From: Typhlomys cinereus
Taxonomy: Eukaryota; Chordata; Mammalia; Rodentia; Platacanthomyidae
DNA length: 64,000 nucleotides
NCBI GenBank assembly: GCA_023101885.1
Contig: JALPQD010000044.1
Span: 5,361,565-5,425,564, forward strand
Direction of reading: 5' to 3'
Below, piece by piece: positions 13,125-21,475 of the stretch. Position numbers and translations under genes: made by a program. Every line of letters starts with the position of its first letter. Positions within the stretch are counted from its first letter, which is position 1. The notes under the pieces were generated by a model. The model was not told where the DNA came from and made no database searches. It saw nothing but the letters and a program-made list of their open reading frames with translations.

Positions 13125-13660
13125 TTAGTTTTTTTATTTTTAAATTTTTATTTATTTTTTGTTACATATTTTGCCTAGTTATACAAACTCCATAGGTACC
13201 CCCATTTTTATCCCTCCCCTTTCCCTTTCTCCCCATTACCTCCCATTCTACTGTCTACTTCTACTTCTCCTCTCTCTCTCACCCCTTTTTCTTCCCTCCT
13301 CCTCTCTTGGTGCTTCCTGCTTTTTACCTCCCACTCTGAGAGCATCTGTTTATATGGGCACTGAATTTCTGTCTGAGTTACCTACACTAGCAAGGGTTCA
13401 AAACTTAGTGGTATAGCTTGGGGTCCCTTCTTGGGATGCCCTCTACTATGGGAACTCTATTGTGACTGTTTAACCCCTTGCCTCTAAGGATCCTACTGCC
13501 TGAAGCCTTCTCCCCTATGATCCTGCGAGGCTTTGGGGGATTGTTGAAATGTCAGCCATTGTGCAGGTCAGTCAAGGTCCAATCACATTGTGGCTATATC
13601 CTGGTTTCTGCAGCCCTGACTTGTGCAGAGTATCTTGTTTATCTTTGGGTGTCCCCATTT
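13125..13660 (-). mobile_element. Old L1 3' end fragment
   Basis: The antisense reading shows the L1 3' terminus ('acaaactccataggtac' near 13184), the pyrimidine-rich antisense of the G-rich tract, and the 'gtcagccattgtgcaggtca' block near 13550. It ends inside the 3' UTR. Confidence 0.7.
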
Positions 13661-14479
13661 TTTATTCTTTTAGTGTTTTATACAGGAAAATAATGAATTA
13701 TTTTTCACATCCAGTCCATTTATTATTACTCAATTCCATACCCCCTCTTTTTCCAGTTCACACTTTTGCTTTCATATCTTTCTTTGTGTTTGGCCCACCG
13801 AGTTTCCTCTACATTGTCTTTAATGACCTGTGCCAAAGCATTTGCTAGAACATGGATCACAGACATGCTGTTTGCAACACTCAGAGAATTTCTGTAATGA
13901 AGAATGAGTTCTCAGGTAACCTTTCATTGTTCTTGGTGTTGAACCTCAAAACATTGAGAACTCTATGACTGAACTACATTCCTAGCCTAAAACAATATTG
14001 TATAATTTTTTCTTTAGCTTTTAGCACATGTACTTCTCTTTATTCTTTTAGCAGTTCATACATGAATGTAATGCAAACAGCATGTCTACAATCCATGTTC
14101 TCGCACCACAAGTTTACTGCTCCTTTTTTGATGTTTGAGATACTATCCTTACAGGTAATACTGAATACCTTGCAGCACCCTCTCTACTAGAGTCCGTGCC
14201 TTGCTCTTCCATAGGTTCTTGGTCTGGTTTCCAGCTCTCTTAGTGGGATTGCTGTTGAAAAATAGACCTTGAATTTAAGCACAAAGCTGTTGGTTTTCTA
14301 CTTGACACCGTTGCCAGTGTTTCACTTGATGGTTGTCTCTTGACAAGGAGGGTATTGCAGCTTGTAGCTTTCACACTTTGATGTGACTTTTGAGTGCTTT
14401 CTTTCCCCATGTAGGTTGCATAGTACTTTTTATATGAAATTTTTTATACAAATTTTTAACATAAAAATGTAAATTTAAT
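13661..14479. other. Unassigned AT-rich sequence containing an inverted repeat
   Basis: No coding potential is recognised. A 33-bp inverted repeat (13843-13875 and 14073-14105) is the main structure. Confidence 0.4.
13843..14105. repeat. 33-bp inverted repeat with about 200-bp loop
   Basis: The arm at 13843-13875 ('gaacatggat...agacatgctg') is complementary to 14073-14105 with four mismatches by direct comparison. The spacer shows no coding signal. It could be the ends of a small inverted-repeat element or an inverted duplication. Confidence 0.8.
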
Positions 14480-15040
14480 AAAATTATTTTTTCTTCCACA
14501 TTTTGTTTCTTCCCAGTCATCTAAGTTCAATAGGCACTTCCGTCCTTTCTCTCTCTCCTCCCCTCCCAATTTGTCCCCCCTTGCACTCTCCACCCTTTCC
14601 CCCTTCTTGGGCTCCTCATTACAGTGGGAACTCTATTATGACTGTTTAATCCATGCCTCTAAGGATACTAATGCCTAGAGCTTTCTCCTTTGTGATCCAT
14701 GTTAGACTTTGGGGGGGGGGTCATTGACATATCAGCCATTGTGCAGGTCAGGCAAAGTCCAATTCTGGCTGCTGCAGCACTAACGTGTGTGGAGTATCTT
14801 GCACATCACTGTTCCTCCCCATCTTTAGGCTGTTACAATCTTGCCACCCCCTGTTCTGCAAGATGAGGAGAGATTTAGCTGGTCTGGTTCCAGGTGATTA
14901 ATGTAGGATCTTTGGTGTTCTGAATTATGGTTTGTTGTGTTTGTAGTTTTGCTTTCTTTGCATGGTGACAAGTAAGTGTTAAGTTTTAATCCTCTGGTCC
15001 CTGGCAGACTTTTTGTATATGAAATATGAAACTTTTTATA

Positions 15041-15372
15041 TTGACCTCACAAAGTCTAGCATCTTGCTTAAGGCACCAACATCCTTGGAGGCAAGGGATT
15101 GACAGCCACAGTAGTGTTCCTATGCTTAAGGGGAACACGAGAAAGGGTTCAGGGAAATACCACTGGGTCCTTGTACATCATCAGAGAGGAGGACCCAGAG
15201 GAGAGTCAGGCATACATAATAAAGGACTCTTTGGGAATTGGGGGGAGGCACTGGGGGATAGGAAGGGAGAGGAGGGGGAGCAAGGGGCTCGGGGGGAGGA
15301 GGAGGGAGGGAGGGAACTGGTCTACCTATTAAGTTTGTATGAGCGGAAATAATAAAAATGTATAAAAAAAGA
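15041..15372 (+). mobile_element. Young L1 3' UTR insertion
   Basis: It is a well-preserved 3' UTR running from the 'cacaaagtctagcatc' block through the G-rich tract to 'tatgagcggaaataataaaa' and an A tail. It splits the duplicated 'gaaactttttatat' segment, and the partial repeat 'gaaactt-tatatga' on the right may be a degraded target duplication. Confidence 0.8.
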
Positions 15373-15865
15373 AACTTATATGAAAATTTTTAAGTTTTTG
15401 ATTGAATCCTGATTGGTATCCAAGGTTACCTCCTAACCAAAGAGAAAAGATTGTTTCAATGAAGATCTTAATATAAGAGGAGACTCAAAGGTAGATGGAA
15501 GAATAGGAGTAGGACACAGCAGTGTGTGTGGGGGTCATTGTCCCATTTGCTGGATGGTTACCATCTATCTGCCAGTCCCTATACCCTCCCTGATCAGTGA
15601 GAACAAACCTGTCCACTCACAAGTGACCAGGAAGGAAAGTGAGAGTGAGCTTCACCAGATGTCTCCCTACTTACGTGCAATACTTGATGGTGACCTATTT
15701 CTCTGCTGAAGCGTGATCCCCTATTTCCTTTTTATGAGGGGCCCAACATCACCTTCCCTCCTGTTATAATCTTTGTGATTACAGTGCGTATTACAGAGCT
15801 TTATCTTTGAATATGTCATAAAGTGATTTTGGAACTAGGATCCACCTATTAAGGAGTATGTACAT

Positions 15866-16012
15866 CCCTAGCCATCAGGGAATTGCAAATCAAATCTTCC
15901 CCGAGATATTATTTCACCTAGTCAAGATGGCAAAATTCCATAATACAAACAACACCAAATGCTGGAGACGATGTGAAGAGAAGGGAACTCACAGGTTGCT
16001 GGTGGGAATGCA
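15866..16012 (+). mobile_element. Inverted L1 ORF2 fragment
   Basis: A plus-strand piece of late ORF2 ('agccatcagggaattgcaa' to 'ttgctggtgggaatgcagg') lies between minus-strand L1 segments on both sides. It includes the region coding for the C-terminal cysteine motif. Confidence 0.7.
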
Positions 16013-16345
16013 GGGTTGCCTTTTTCCCTGGTTTACAATCTCTTTATTTGAACCGAAGGTGTTTAATTTCGTAAGATCCCATTTGTTGAGTGTTGGTTCT
16101 ATTGTCTGTGCATTGGATTTCTGTTTAGGAACTGCTGGCCTAGCCCAATCAGGTAGAGGGAGTTCCCTACTCTTTCTACTATAGTTTTTATAGTCTCTGG
16201 CCTAATATTAAGGCCATTGAACTATTTTGAATAAATTTTTGTGCATGGTGACAAGTAAGGGTCAAGTTTTAATCCTCTGGCCCCTGGTAGACTTTTTGTA
16301 TATGAAATATGAAACTTTTTTATATGAAAAATTTTAAGTAACTTC

Positions 16346-16625
16346 TTGAACTTTTGGTCCCAGGGAGGAGAAAATTGACAAATATACACCATAGATCAAA
16401 AGTAGTGCCACTGCGTGTTGCTGCCAGCTGTGTTTGGTCTACTACTTTCTCAGACCTCACAAGGAGCCACTACCAGGAGTTACAGATACCTGGTCATATA
16501 CTGTACTGGTTGGCAATAGCTTTGTCCTTTGCTGCAGCGCTGAATGGTGGTCATCTGTGGCACTTGAAAGTTGGTTATTGTCTGAATTTGGAATCTGGGG
16601 GTGATCTCCTCAATTTAAACATAAT
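16346..16625. repeat. Duplicated 270-bp block, copy 2
   Basis: Partner of 12818-13083, in the same orientation. The interval between the two copies is mostly L1-derived. Confidence 0.65.
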
Positions 16626-17170
16626 GCACATGTTCCCCAACCTGTTCTGTATTTTGTAGGTTTGATTGAATTTCTTTTAAAATTTCATTTTCATTGATAA
16701 TTAGGTTTTGGTTTGATTTATTTTACTTTTCTATGCCTTTTCATTGTCATTAAGGCTCCAGCAGATTCTTTTTGTAAGAATTCAATTTGCTTTCCTTTGG
16801 TTAAGTCTTTTGTTAGCTTCAGTTTCTCATCTGTGTTAACTGGGCTACATGAGGAATGGCATCATGGCATGTGCATGCATGCACTTCATGTCCTTGAATC
16901 CTGTTCAATCGTTGTGGCATAGTCTTATTATTGAGATTTTGGATTGTCTGGAGTCTGATGACATTGGCTTTATACAAGGAGTTGGGCTCGTCTCCTCTGG
17001 AATGTGCAGGATTATTTTTGGAGATTGTGGGTTTGTTCGTCTCTAAAGATAAAATAGATTTCATTGGTGAATTTGTCTCTTTATTGTATTACAGTTTGTG
17101 GGATTTGTTCTGCTTTTTAAAGACATTTTAATATGAAAGACTTTTTTCTCCTTGTGTCCTACTGATCAGA
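16626..17170. other. T-rich unassigned sequence, possible very old L1 antisense
   Basis: T-rich composition, with no reading frame matching a known gene. Together with 17510-17760, which has a short resemblance to antisense ORF2 ('actcatccatctctatc'), it may be a degraded L1 into which the SINE inserted. Low confidence. Confidence 0.3.
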
Positions 17171-17185
17171 CTTCTTTTTGTTCTT

Positions 17186-17494
17186 TTTTTAAATTTATTT
17201 AAATTTATTTTTATTTACTATTTATTCAATTGTGCATGTATGCATGTGTACGTGTGTGTGCATGTATGTGTGTGTAGAGCCACGGATGAATTTGAGAATC
17301 ACCATGGATGCCTCCACCTCTTCCTTGTTTACTCTGCCCCGGGATTCACAGGCTCCGCCCTATCAGGACAGGAAACACAGGTTGCCCCCCCCCCCCCGTT
17401 TCCGCCTGGCGTCTATACATGGTGTCTAGGATCCAAACTCAGGACCTTCTGCCTGCAAGGCAGAGGCTTAACCCCTGAGCCACCTCTCCAGCCC
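17186..17494 (-). mobile_element. tRNA-derived SINE with B2-like head
   Basis: Read on the minus strand it starts 'ggggctggagaggtggctca' and carries Pol III A-box and B-box sequences ('tggctcagggg', 'gagtttggatcc'). A body follows ('agggcggagcctgtgaatcc', 'cagagtaaacaagg'), then a CA-rich part and an AT-rich tail. A perfect 15-bp target-site duplication, cttctttttgttctt, lies at 17171-17185 and 17495-17509. The head is like B2, but the body is not the mouse B2 body. Confidence 0.88.
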
Positions 17495-17759
17495 CTTCTT
17501 TTTGTTCTTATTGATCATTTTGGATGGTTTTTCTTTCGGATTAAGTATTGGGAGGACATATTTGCAGAAACTCATCCATCTCTATCAGACTTTCCAATTC
17601 ACTGGAACATGTTTTCAAGCTGTTCCCTAGTGACCTTGTGGATATTCTGGTTAAACATCCTAATGGTGTGCTCTTTTATCTCAGTGTCAGCAACACCTAT
17701 TTTTTTACTGATTCATTTTGCTAATTATATGCTAATCTCACCCCTTGCTTTCCATGACT

Positions 17760-17778
17760 TCTCCTCTTCCTTTGGTAG
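17760..17778 (+). promoter_or_regulatory. 3' splice site before the Smok coding exon
   Basis: A pyrimidine tract ('tctcctcttcctttggtag') ends in AG at 17777-17778, 47 nt before the chosen ATG. The decayed copy at 55.8 kb keeps an equivalent site (AG 55777-55778) 49 nt before its ATG, which supports this as the real acceptor of a coding exon preceded by untranslated exons. The upstream exon was not located. Confidence 0.65.
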
Positions 17779-17825
17779 GTGGTTTGTTGCTGAATATTTC
17801 CAGCCCCATAGTAAGGGTGTGGAAC

Positions 17826-19511
17826 ATGGAGAGAGACGACAAGGACAGCTGTTTAGAGGAGGAATCAGTCACTGACCACTATACCATCGTGACAACCCTT
17901 GGACAAGGGAGTTTTGGTAAAGTTAAACTGGCCTGTCACTTAGTAACAGACACACGAGTGGCGGTAAAAACTATTGTGAAGGAGCAGGAGAATACCGTGT
18001 TGATACCATCAGAAGTAGAAATACTCAAAAGCCTAAATCACCCCAACATCGTGAGGCTGTGGCAGATCATCTATACAAAGGACACCATCAACATGGTTAC
18101 CGAGTTTTGTCCAGGTGGAGAACTCTACTCCAGGATAGTTGAAATAGGATTCTTAGGTGAAACCGAGGCAAAGAAATTATTTAAACAGTTAGCAGCTGCA
18201 GTGAGGTATTGCCATGGCAAGGGCATTGCCCACAGGGATATCAAGCCTGAAAATATTTTGGTTGATACTCATGGAAACATCAAACTCAGTGACTTTGGTT
18301 TAAGCCGAAGAGTGGCCATGGGAGAGAAGTTGAAAGATTTTTGTGGAACTTTACCATACTGTGCCCCTGAACTCTTCCAGGGCAAAGAATATGATGGGTT
18401 TGCCGTGGATGTTTGGAGTTCAGGAGTGGTGTTATATTTTATGGTGACGGGTTGCCTCCCCTTCCCGGGTGACTGTTATGAAGAATTAAAGAAGCAGGTT
18501 TTAGCTGCTAGGTTTTCCATCCAATTTAACCTGTCCCCTAACCTTTGGTTGGTTATAAAGAACCTTTTGACTGTAGACCCAGGAGAGAGGCCAACTATAG
18601 AACACGTCATGGGGCTTCGTTGGCTAGGGGAAGATGATGAAGTCCCCTTTGATTATACTGCAGATAACCTTCATAGGATACCAGATCCTCACATCATTCT
18701 TCGCATGGGAAGCATGGGATATAGCCCACACAAGATAAGGGAAGCTTTAAACAATAATTGCTTTAATGCAACAATGGCATTATATTTAATATTGAAGTAC
18801 CAGGGCAGGAACACCACAGTGAAACCTGGGCAGCTGGGTGGATCCCTGATCCCTTCACTTCACCCTTCCTTCCCTGTGACCCTAAGGAAGGGAACCAGCC
18901 TGCCTACCCTTCCTACCTTCCCTTTTCCTGCTCCACCTAAGCTTCTCAGTGGTGAGATCAGTGGAAGAAGGCTCAGCCTGCCACCTACACTGTGTTCCTT
19001 GAAGAAGAGGAAATGTCATCTAAAAGCCTCTCTCCTTCGTGAAGAAACAGCTGACAGCTCTTCGGGTGAGTCATCAGAGAGCACCACCACAGATTCCTCC
19101 TCAATGGACTCTTCAAGACAGAGGACTTCAAGACAGTCATTGGAGGACTCTTCTGGGGAGGAGCCTGAGACTCAGGATGAGCCCAGTGTCTCCATTGATC
19201 ATCAGCATGGCCACAGCCTCACAGGGGATGATTCTGCTCCCAGCCCCAGAGCTGAAGTTCTTGGCGATTCCACAAGCAGCCAGCAAAGTAGCCTCAGTTC
19301 AATGTCCTTAGGGACGTCCAGTCAGGAAAACAGCAGAGCTCCTAGAAGATCATCAATCAGGGGCTGGAAAGGTGTGAAAAGGTGTATTGCCAATTTTTTT
19401 CTGAATCTTTGTTGCTGTGTGCCACGGAAAAACAGAAGGTGTTGCCTTCTGAGGACCAAAATCCTGCCTTCAAATGAAGAGGAGTATACACACAGCAGCA
19501 GATATGGGTAG
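17826..19511 (+). CDS. Sperm motility kinase (Smok-like) Ser/Thr kinase
   Basis: A 561-residue kinase of the MARK/AMPK-related group. Kinase domain about 19-267: glycine loop GQGSFG 26-31, Lys48, helix-C Glu63, HRD 136-138 with Lys140 and Asn143, DFG 156-158, APE 180-182; all key residues are present. A UBA-like domain follows (about 285-325). Then come a Pro/Ser-rich linker, a Ser/Asp/Glu-rich stretch (408-450) and a basic tail ending in CCC (529-531) and CC (539-540). The ATG at 17826 has a strong context (A at -3, G at +4) and lies just behind the splice acceptor; an in-frame ATG at 17745 lies before that acceptor and so would be intronic. Mouse Smok proteins share the kinase-UBA-CCC layout and are spermatid proteins of the sperm tail; some are somewhat shorter. 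The Thr phosphorylated by LKB1 in MARKs is Asp171 here. The exact Smok paralogue is not assigned. Confidence 0.9.
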   Translation: MERDDKDSCLEEESVTDHYTIVTTLGQGSFGKVKLACHLVTDTRVAVKTIVKEQENTVLIPSEVEILKSLNHPNIVRLWQIIYTKDTINMVTEFCPGGELYSRIVEIGFLGETEAKKLFKQLAAAVRYCHGKGIAHRDIKPENILVDTHGNIKLSDFGLSRRVAMGEKLKDFCGTLPYCAPELFQGKEYDGFAVDVWSSGVVLYFMVTGCLPFPGDCYEELKKQVLAARFSIQFNLSPNLWLVIKNLLTVDPGERPTIEHVMGLRWLGEDDEVPFDYTADNLHRIPDPHIILRMGSMGYSPHKIREALNNNCFNATMALYLILKYQGRNTTVKPGQLGGSLIPSLHPSFPVTLRKGTSLPTLPTFPFPAPPKLLSGEISGRRLSLPPTLCSLKKRKCHLKASLLREETADSSSGESSESTTTDSSSMDSSRQRTSRQSLEDSSGEEPETQDEPSVSIDHQHGHSLTGDDSAPSPRAEVLGDSTSSQQSSLSSMSLGTSSQENSRAPRRSSIRGWKGVKRCIANFFLNLCCCVPRKNRRCCLLRTKILPSNEEEYTHSSRYG

Positions 19512-19699
19512 GTGGTGAGATCAAAGTACCCTTCTGTGTTTTATTTCTCTGTGCTTTTCAATATATCCTTTTTAGTTATAAATAATATCTATATACTTGT
19601 TGGGAAGTACTTCTTTACTTATCTAACAGCTTATGAAACAAATTCTATAACATCTCTTGTTTGGATCCAGAGACGTTTGGAATCAAAGTAGGGAGTAAA
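19512..19699. other. Kinase 3' flank
   Basis: AT-rich sequence after the stop codon. No canonical AATAAA is seen in it, so the poly(A) site is not located. Confidence 0.4.
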
Positions 19700-20057
19700 T
19701 AGGCAGGATTCAAGGCTGTGTGTCCAAGAGTACTTGCCAAGTAAGCAGAAGGTCTGAATTTTGGACTCTTTCCGCCAATGTCAAAACCCAGATGTGACTA
19801 GAGTACCAGAACCTTAAGAAAGGGGAGGGTGGGAGGACAGAGTCAGAAAGATTTGTGGGGCCTTGCTTTTGATCAACTTAATCTAAGTGTCTCAAGGTCC
19901 AATTTCAATAAGACACTGTGTGTCAAAGCGTTGAATCTGAGAGCATTAGAGGAAGACCCTGCTGTCCTCTCTGCCCACAACACATGTGTTTGGGATGGGC
20001 ATACCAAGTACACATGTGCAATCACATGCATATAGTCTGTAGTCAAAAAAAAAAAAC
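19700..20057 (+). mobile_element. Degraded tRNA-derived SINE (B4/B2-like)
   Basis: It starts with a tRNA-like head ('gcaggattcaaggctgtg', 'gcagaaggtctgaatttt'), continues with a body ending in the 'cacatgtgcaatcacatgc' type of sequence, and ends in a run of 12 A (about 20045-20056). This order suits an old rodent SINE. The family is not assigned. Confidence 0.5.
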
Positions 20058-20703
20058 CAAGGCAAGTATTTGACAGCAGAAACTGGGTCCAGAGAGTGGG
20101 AAAGACTGGAGAGTAGGACTGGCGACAGGGCTTGGGGTAAGATCTACCTATATGGCAGGACAGTCAGAGTTTTGCAATGGGTTGTCATTGTCACTAAGAG
20201 TTTATCCTTTATCTGTTTGCTCTCAAGTGTTGGGGGAGAAGCCCACATCCCTAGTGATTGACACTAGGGAGGGGCCTGGCCTGGCTTGCATGAGGACAAC
20301 CACAGGAGAGCCAGGCCTGAAATACAAGTGGCTTTGGCCCAACTGGCCTGGATTCTTCCTTGTACACACAAGTAAGTATGTGCATTGTTACTCACTTCTC
20401 CACACTCAATCCCAACTCCCAAATTATCTTAATGCTGATTTCCTTCAAAAGCATCATTCACCGAGTTGTCATGGATCTTAAAGGATTCTCAAAGTTATTT
20501 TGGGAAAACCATCTCTATCGATACTGGGGAAAAGTCACAAACTTGCATTTTTCCAGAAGGAGTCTGCTTTCTTATCAGTCCCTTCCTGTTTCTAAGACAG
20601 GGAAGAAGGTGGTCTACTTGGGGTATTGGTATGTGACAATGATCCTTATCCCTACCTATCCAATGGAGGTTAGTATGAGAGACAATGGAGATGTTGGGTG
20701 TTG
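20058..20703. other. Unique-looking sequence, no gene seen
   Basis: Two overlapping open frames of about 110-130 codons (20152-20481, 20360-20749) show no domain, signal peptide or family resemblance. I treat them as chance frames. Confidence 0.4.
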
Positions 20704-21126
20704 CAGTTTGCCTTCATGGTTGCTGATAAATGGCCATCAAACAGCTTAAGGGAACAAGGGTTTATTTTCTCTTATAATTCCTGATTACAATTCTCAGTCC
20801 AGCTTGATGGGAGAGCACGCACCAACACCAGGGCCAAGGGAACTGGCCACACTATCACCACATAATAGCTGAGAGATGGACAATCCTTACTTGCCAGACC
20901 AGCATGTCTGGCCAAGTGAACAGAAGGTTGCCAACTCTCTCAACCAACTTTCCGTGATTTATTCCAGGGCCTAGTCCCACCCACGATGGGCTGGGCCTTT
21001 CCCAGCAGCTAGACAATCTCCTGCAGGTTTGCTCTGGGCTTAACTCAACCACTAATTCTCTACAAATGTGCCCAGAGCTCAAACCCTCAGCCATCAGGTT
21101 TACACCTGTGCCTAACTATGACATCA
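20704..21126 (-). repeat. Unclassified rodent interspersed repeat
   Basis: Read on the minus strand it starts TG, ends CA, and has 'ggcccagcccat' and 'ggaataaatc' in LTR-like order. Its antisense has the 'agggtttattttctc' type of motif common in rodent MaLR and hAT repeats. No matching target duplication was found. Confidence 0.4.
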
Positions 21127-21475
21127 GGGATCTTGGGTGGGGATCGTTGGCAGAATGGACTTTTGGCTTCATTTTCCAGGACTCAAATCTGAAGAGGAAA
21201 CTGTGATTCCAGGAGTTTTCGGACATTACATGAGCAAATATTGGGAGCTCTGCTCTTGGGCAGTTTCTCCAAGGACATCAACCTCCCTTACTCTCTAATG
21301 ATGTCTCTTCTTATCTACCAACCCTGGTGCCTCTCCATGGTAAGTCACCAGCAGCATAGTTAAACTACGTCTCAGATGCCAATATCAATTAGTTTTACTC
21401 TGTCCTTTTGTTTGAGTGAATTTCCCCTGAGACAACACCAATTGTGAAGTGTATCATCTTTCTTCCCAAGGCTGC

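Larger units (their letters stand above)
14480..16345 (-). mobile_element. Mosaic of old L1 fragments (3' UTR, ORF2 pieces)
   Basis: The main body is minus-strand L1: 3' UTR at about 14520-14950 and 15400-15860, and ORF2 antisense at about 16020-16245. A roughly 100-bp segment ('gcatggtgacaagtaag...') occurs both at 14955-15040 and at 16240-16340. Two plus-strand pieces interrupt it (15041-15372 and 15866-16012). The order does not match a simple insertion, so rearrangement or several nested events are needed. Confidence 0.65.

Noticed and set aside
13159..13848. Hydrophobic, Leu/Ser-rich plus-strand frames (13159-13416, 13549-13848)
   Set aside because: The first is the antisense of the L1 G-rich 3' UTR, which always reads as Leu/Pro/Ser; the second starts in L1 3' UTR and has no domain.
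17745..17825. Longer kinase start at the in-frame ATG 17745
   Set aside because: It lies upstream of the likely splice acceptor (AG 17777-17778), has no similarity to kinase N-termini, and the decayed copies support the 17826-equivalent ATG.
17240..17875. 211-codon plus-strand open frame
   Set aside because: It runs antisense through the SINE and old repeat sequence and ends in the wrong frame of the kinase exon; a chance frame.
20152..20749. Two overlapping frames of about 110-130 codons after the kinase
   Set aside because: No domain, no family resemblance, no splice or start context.
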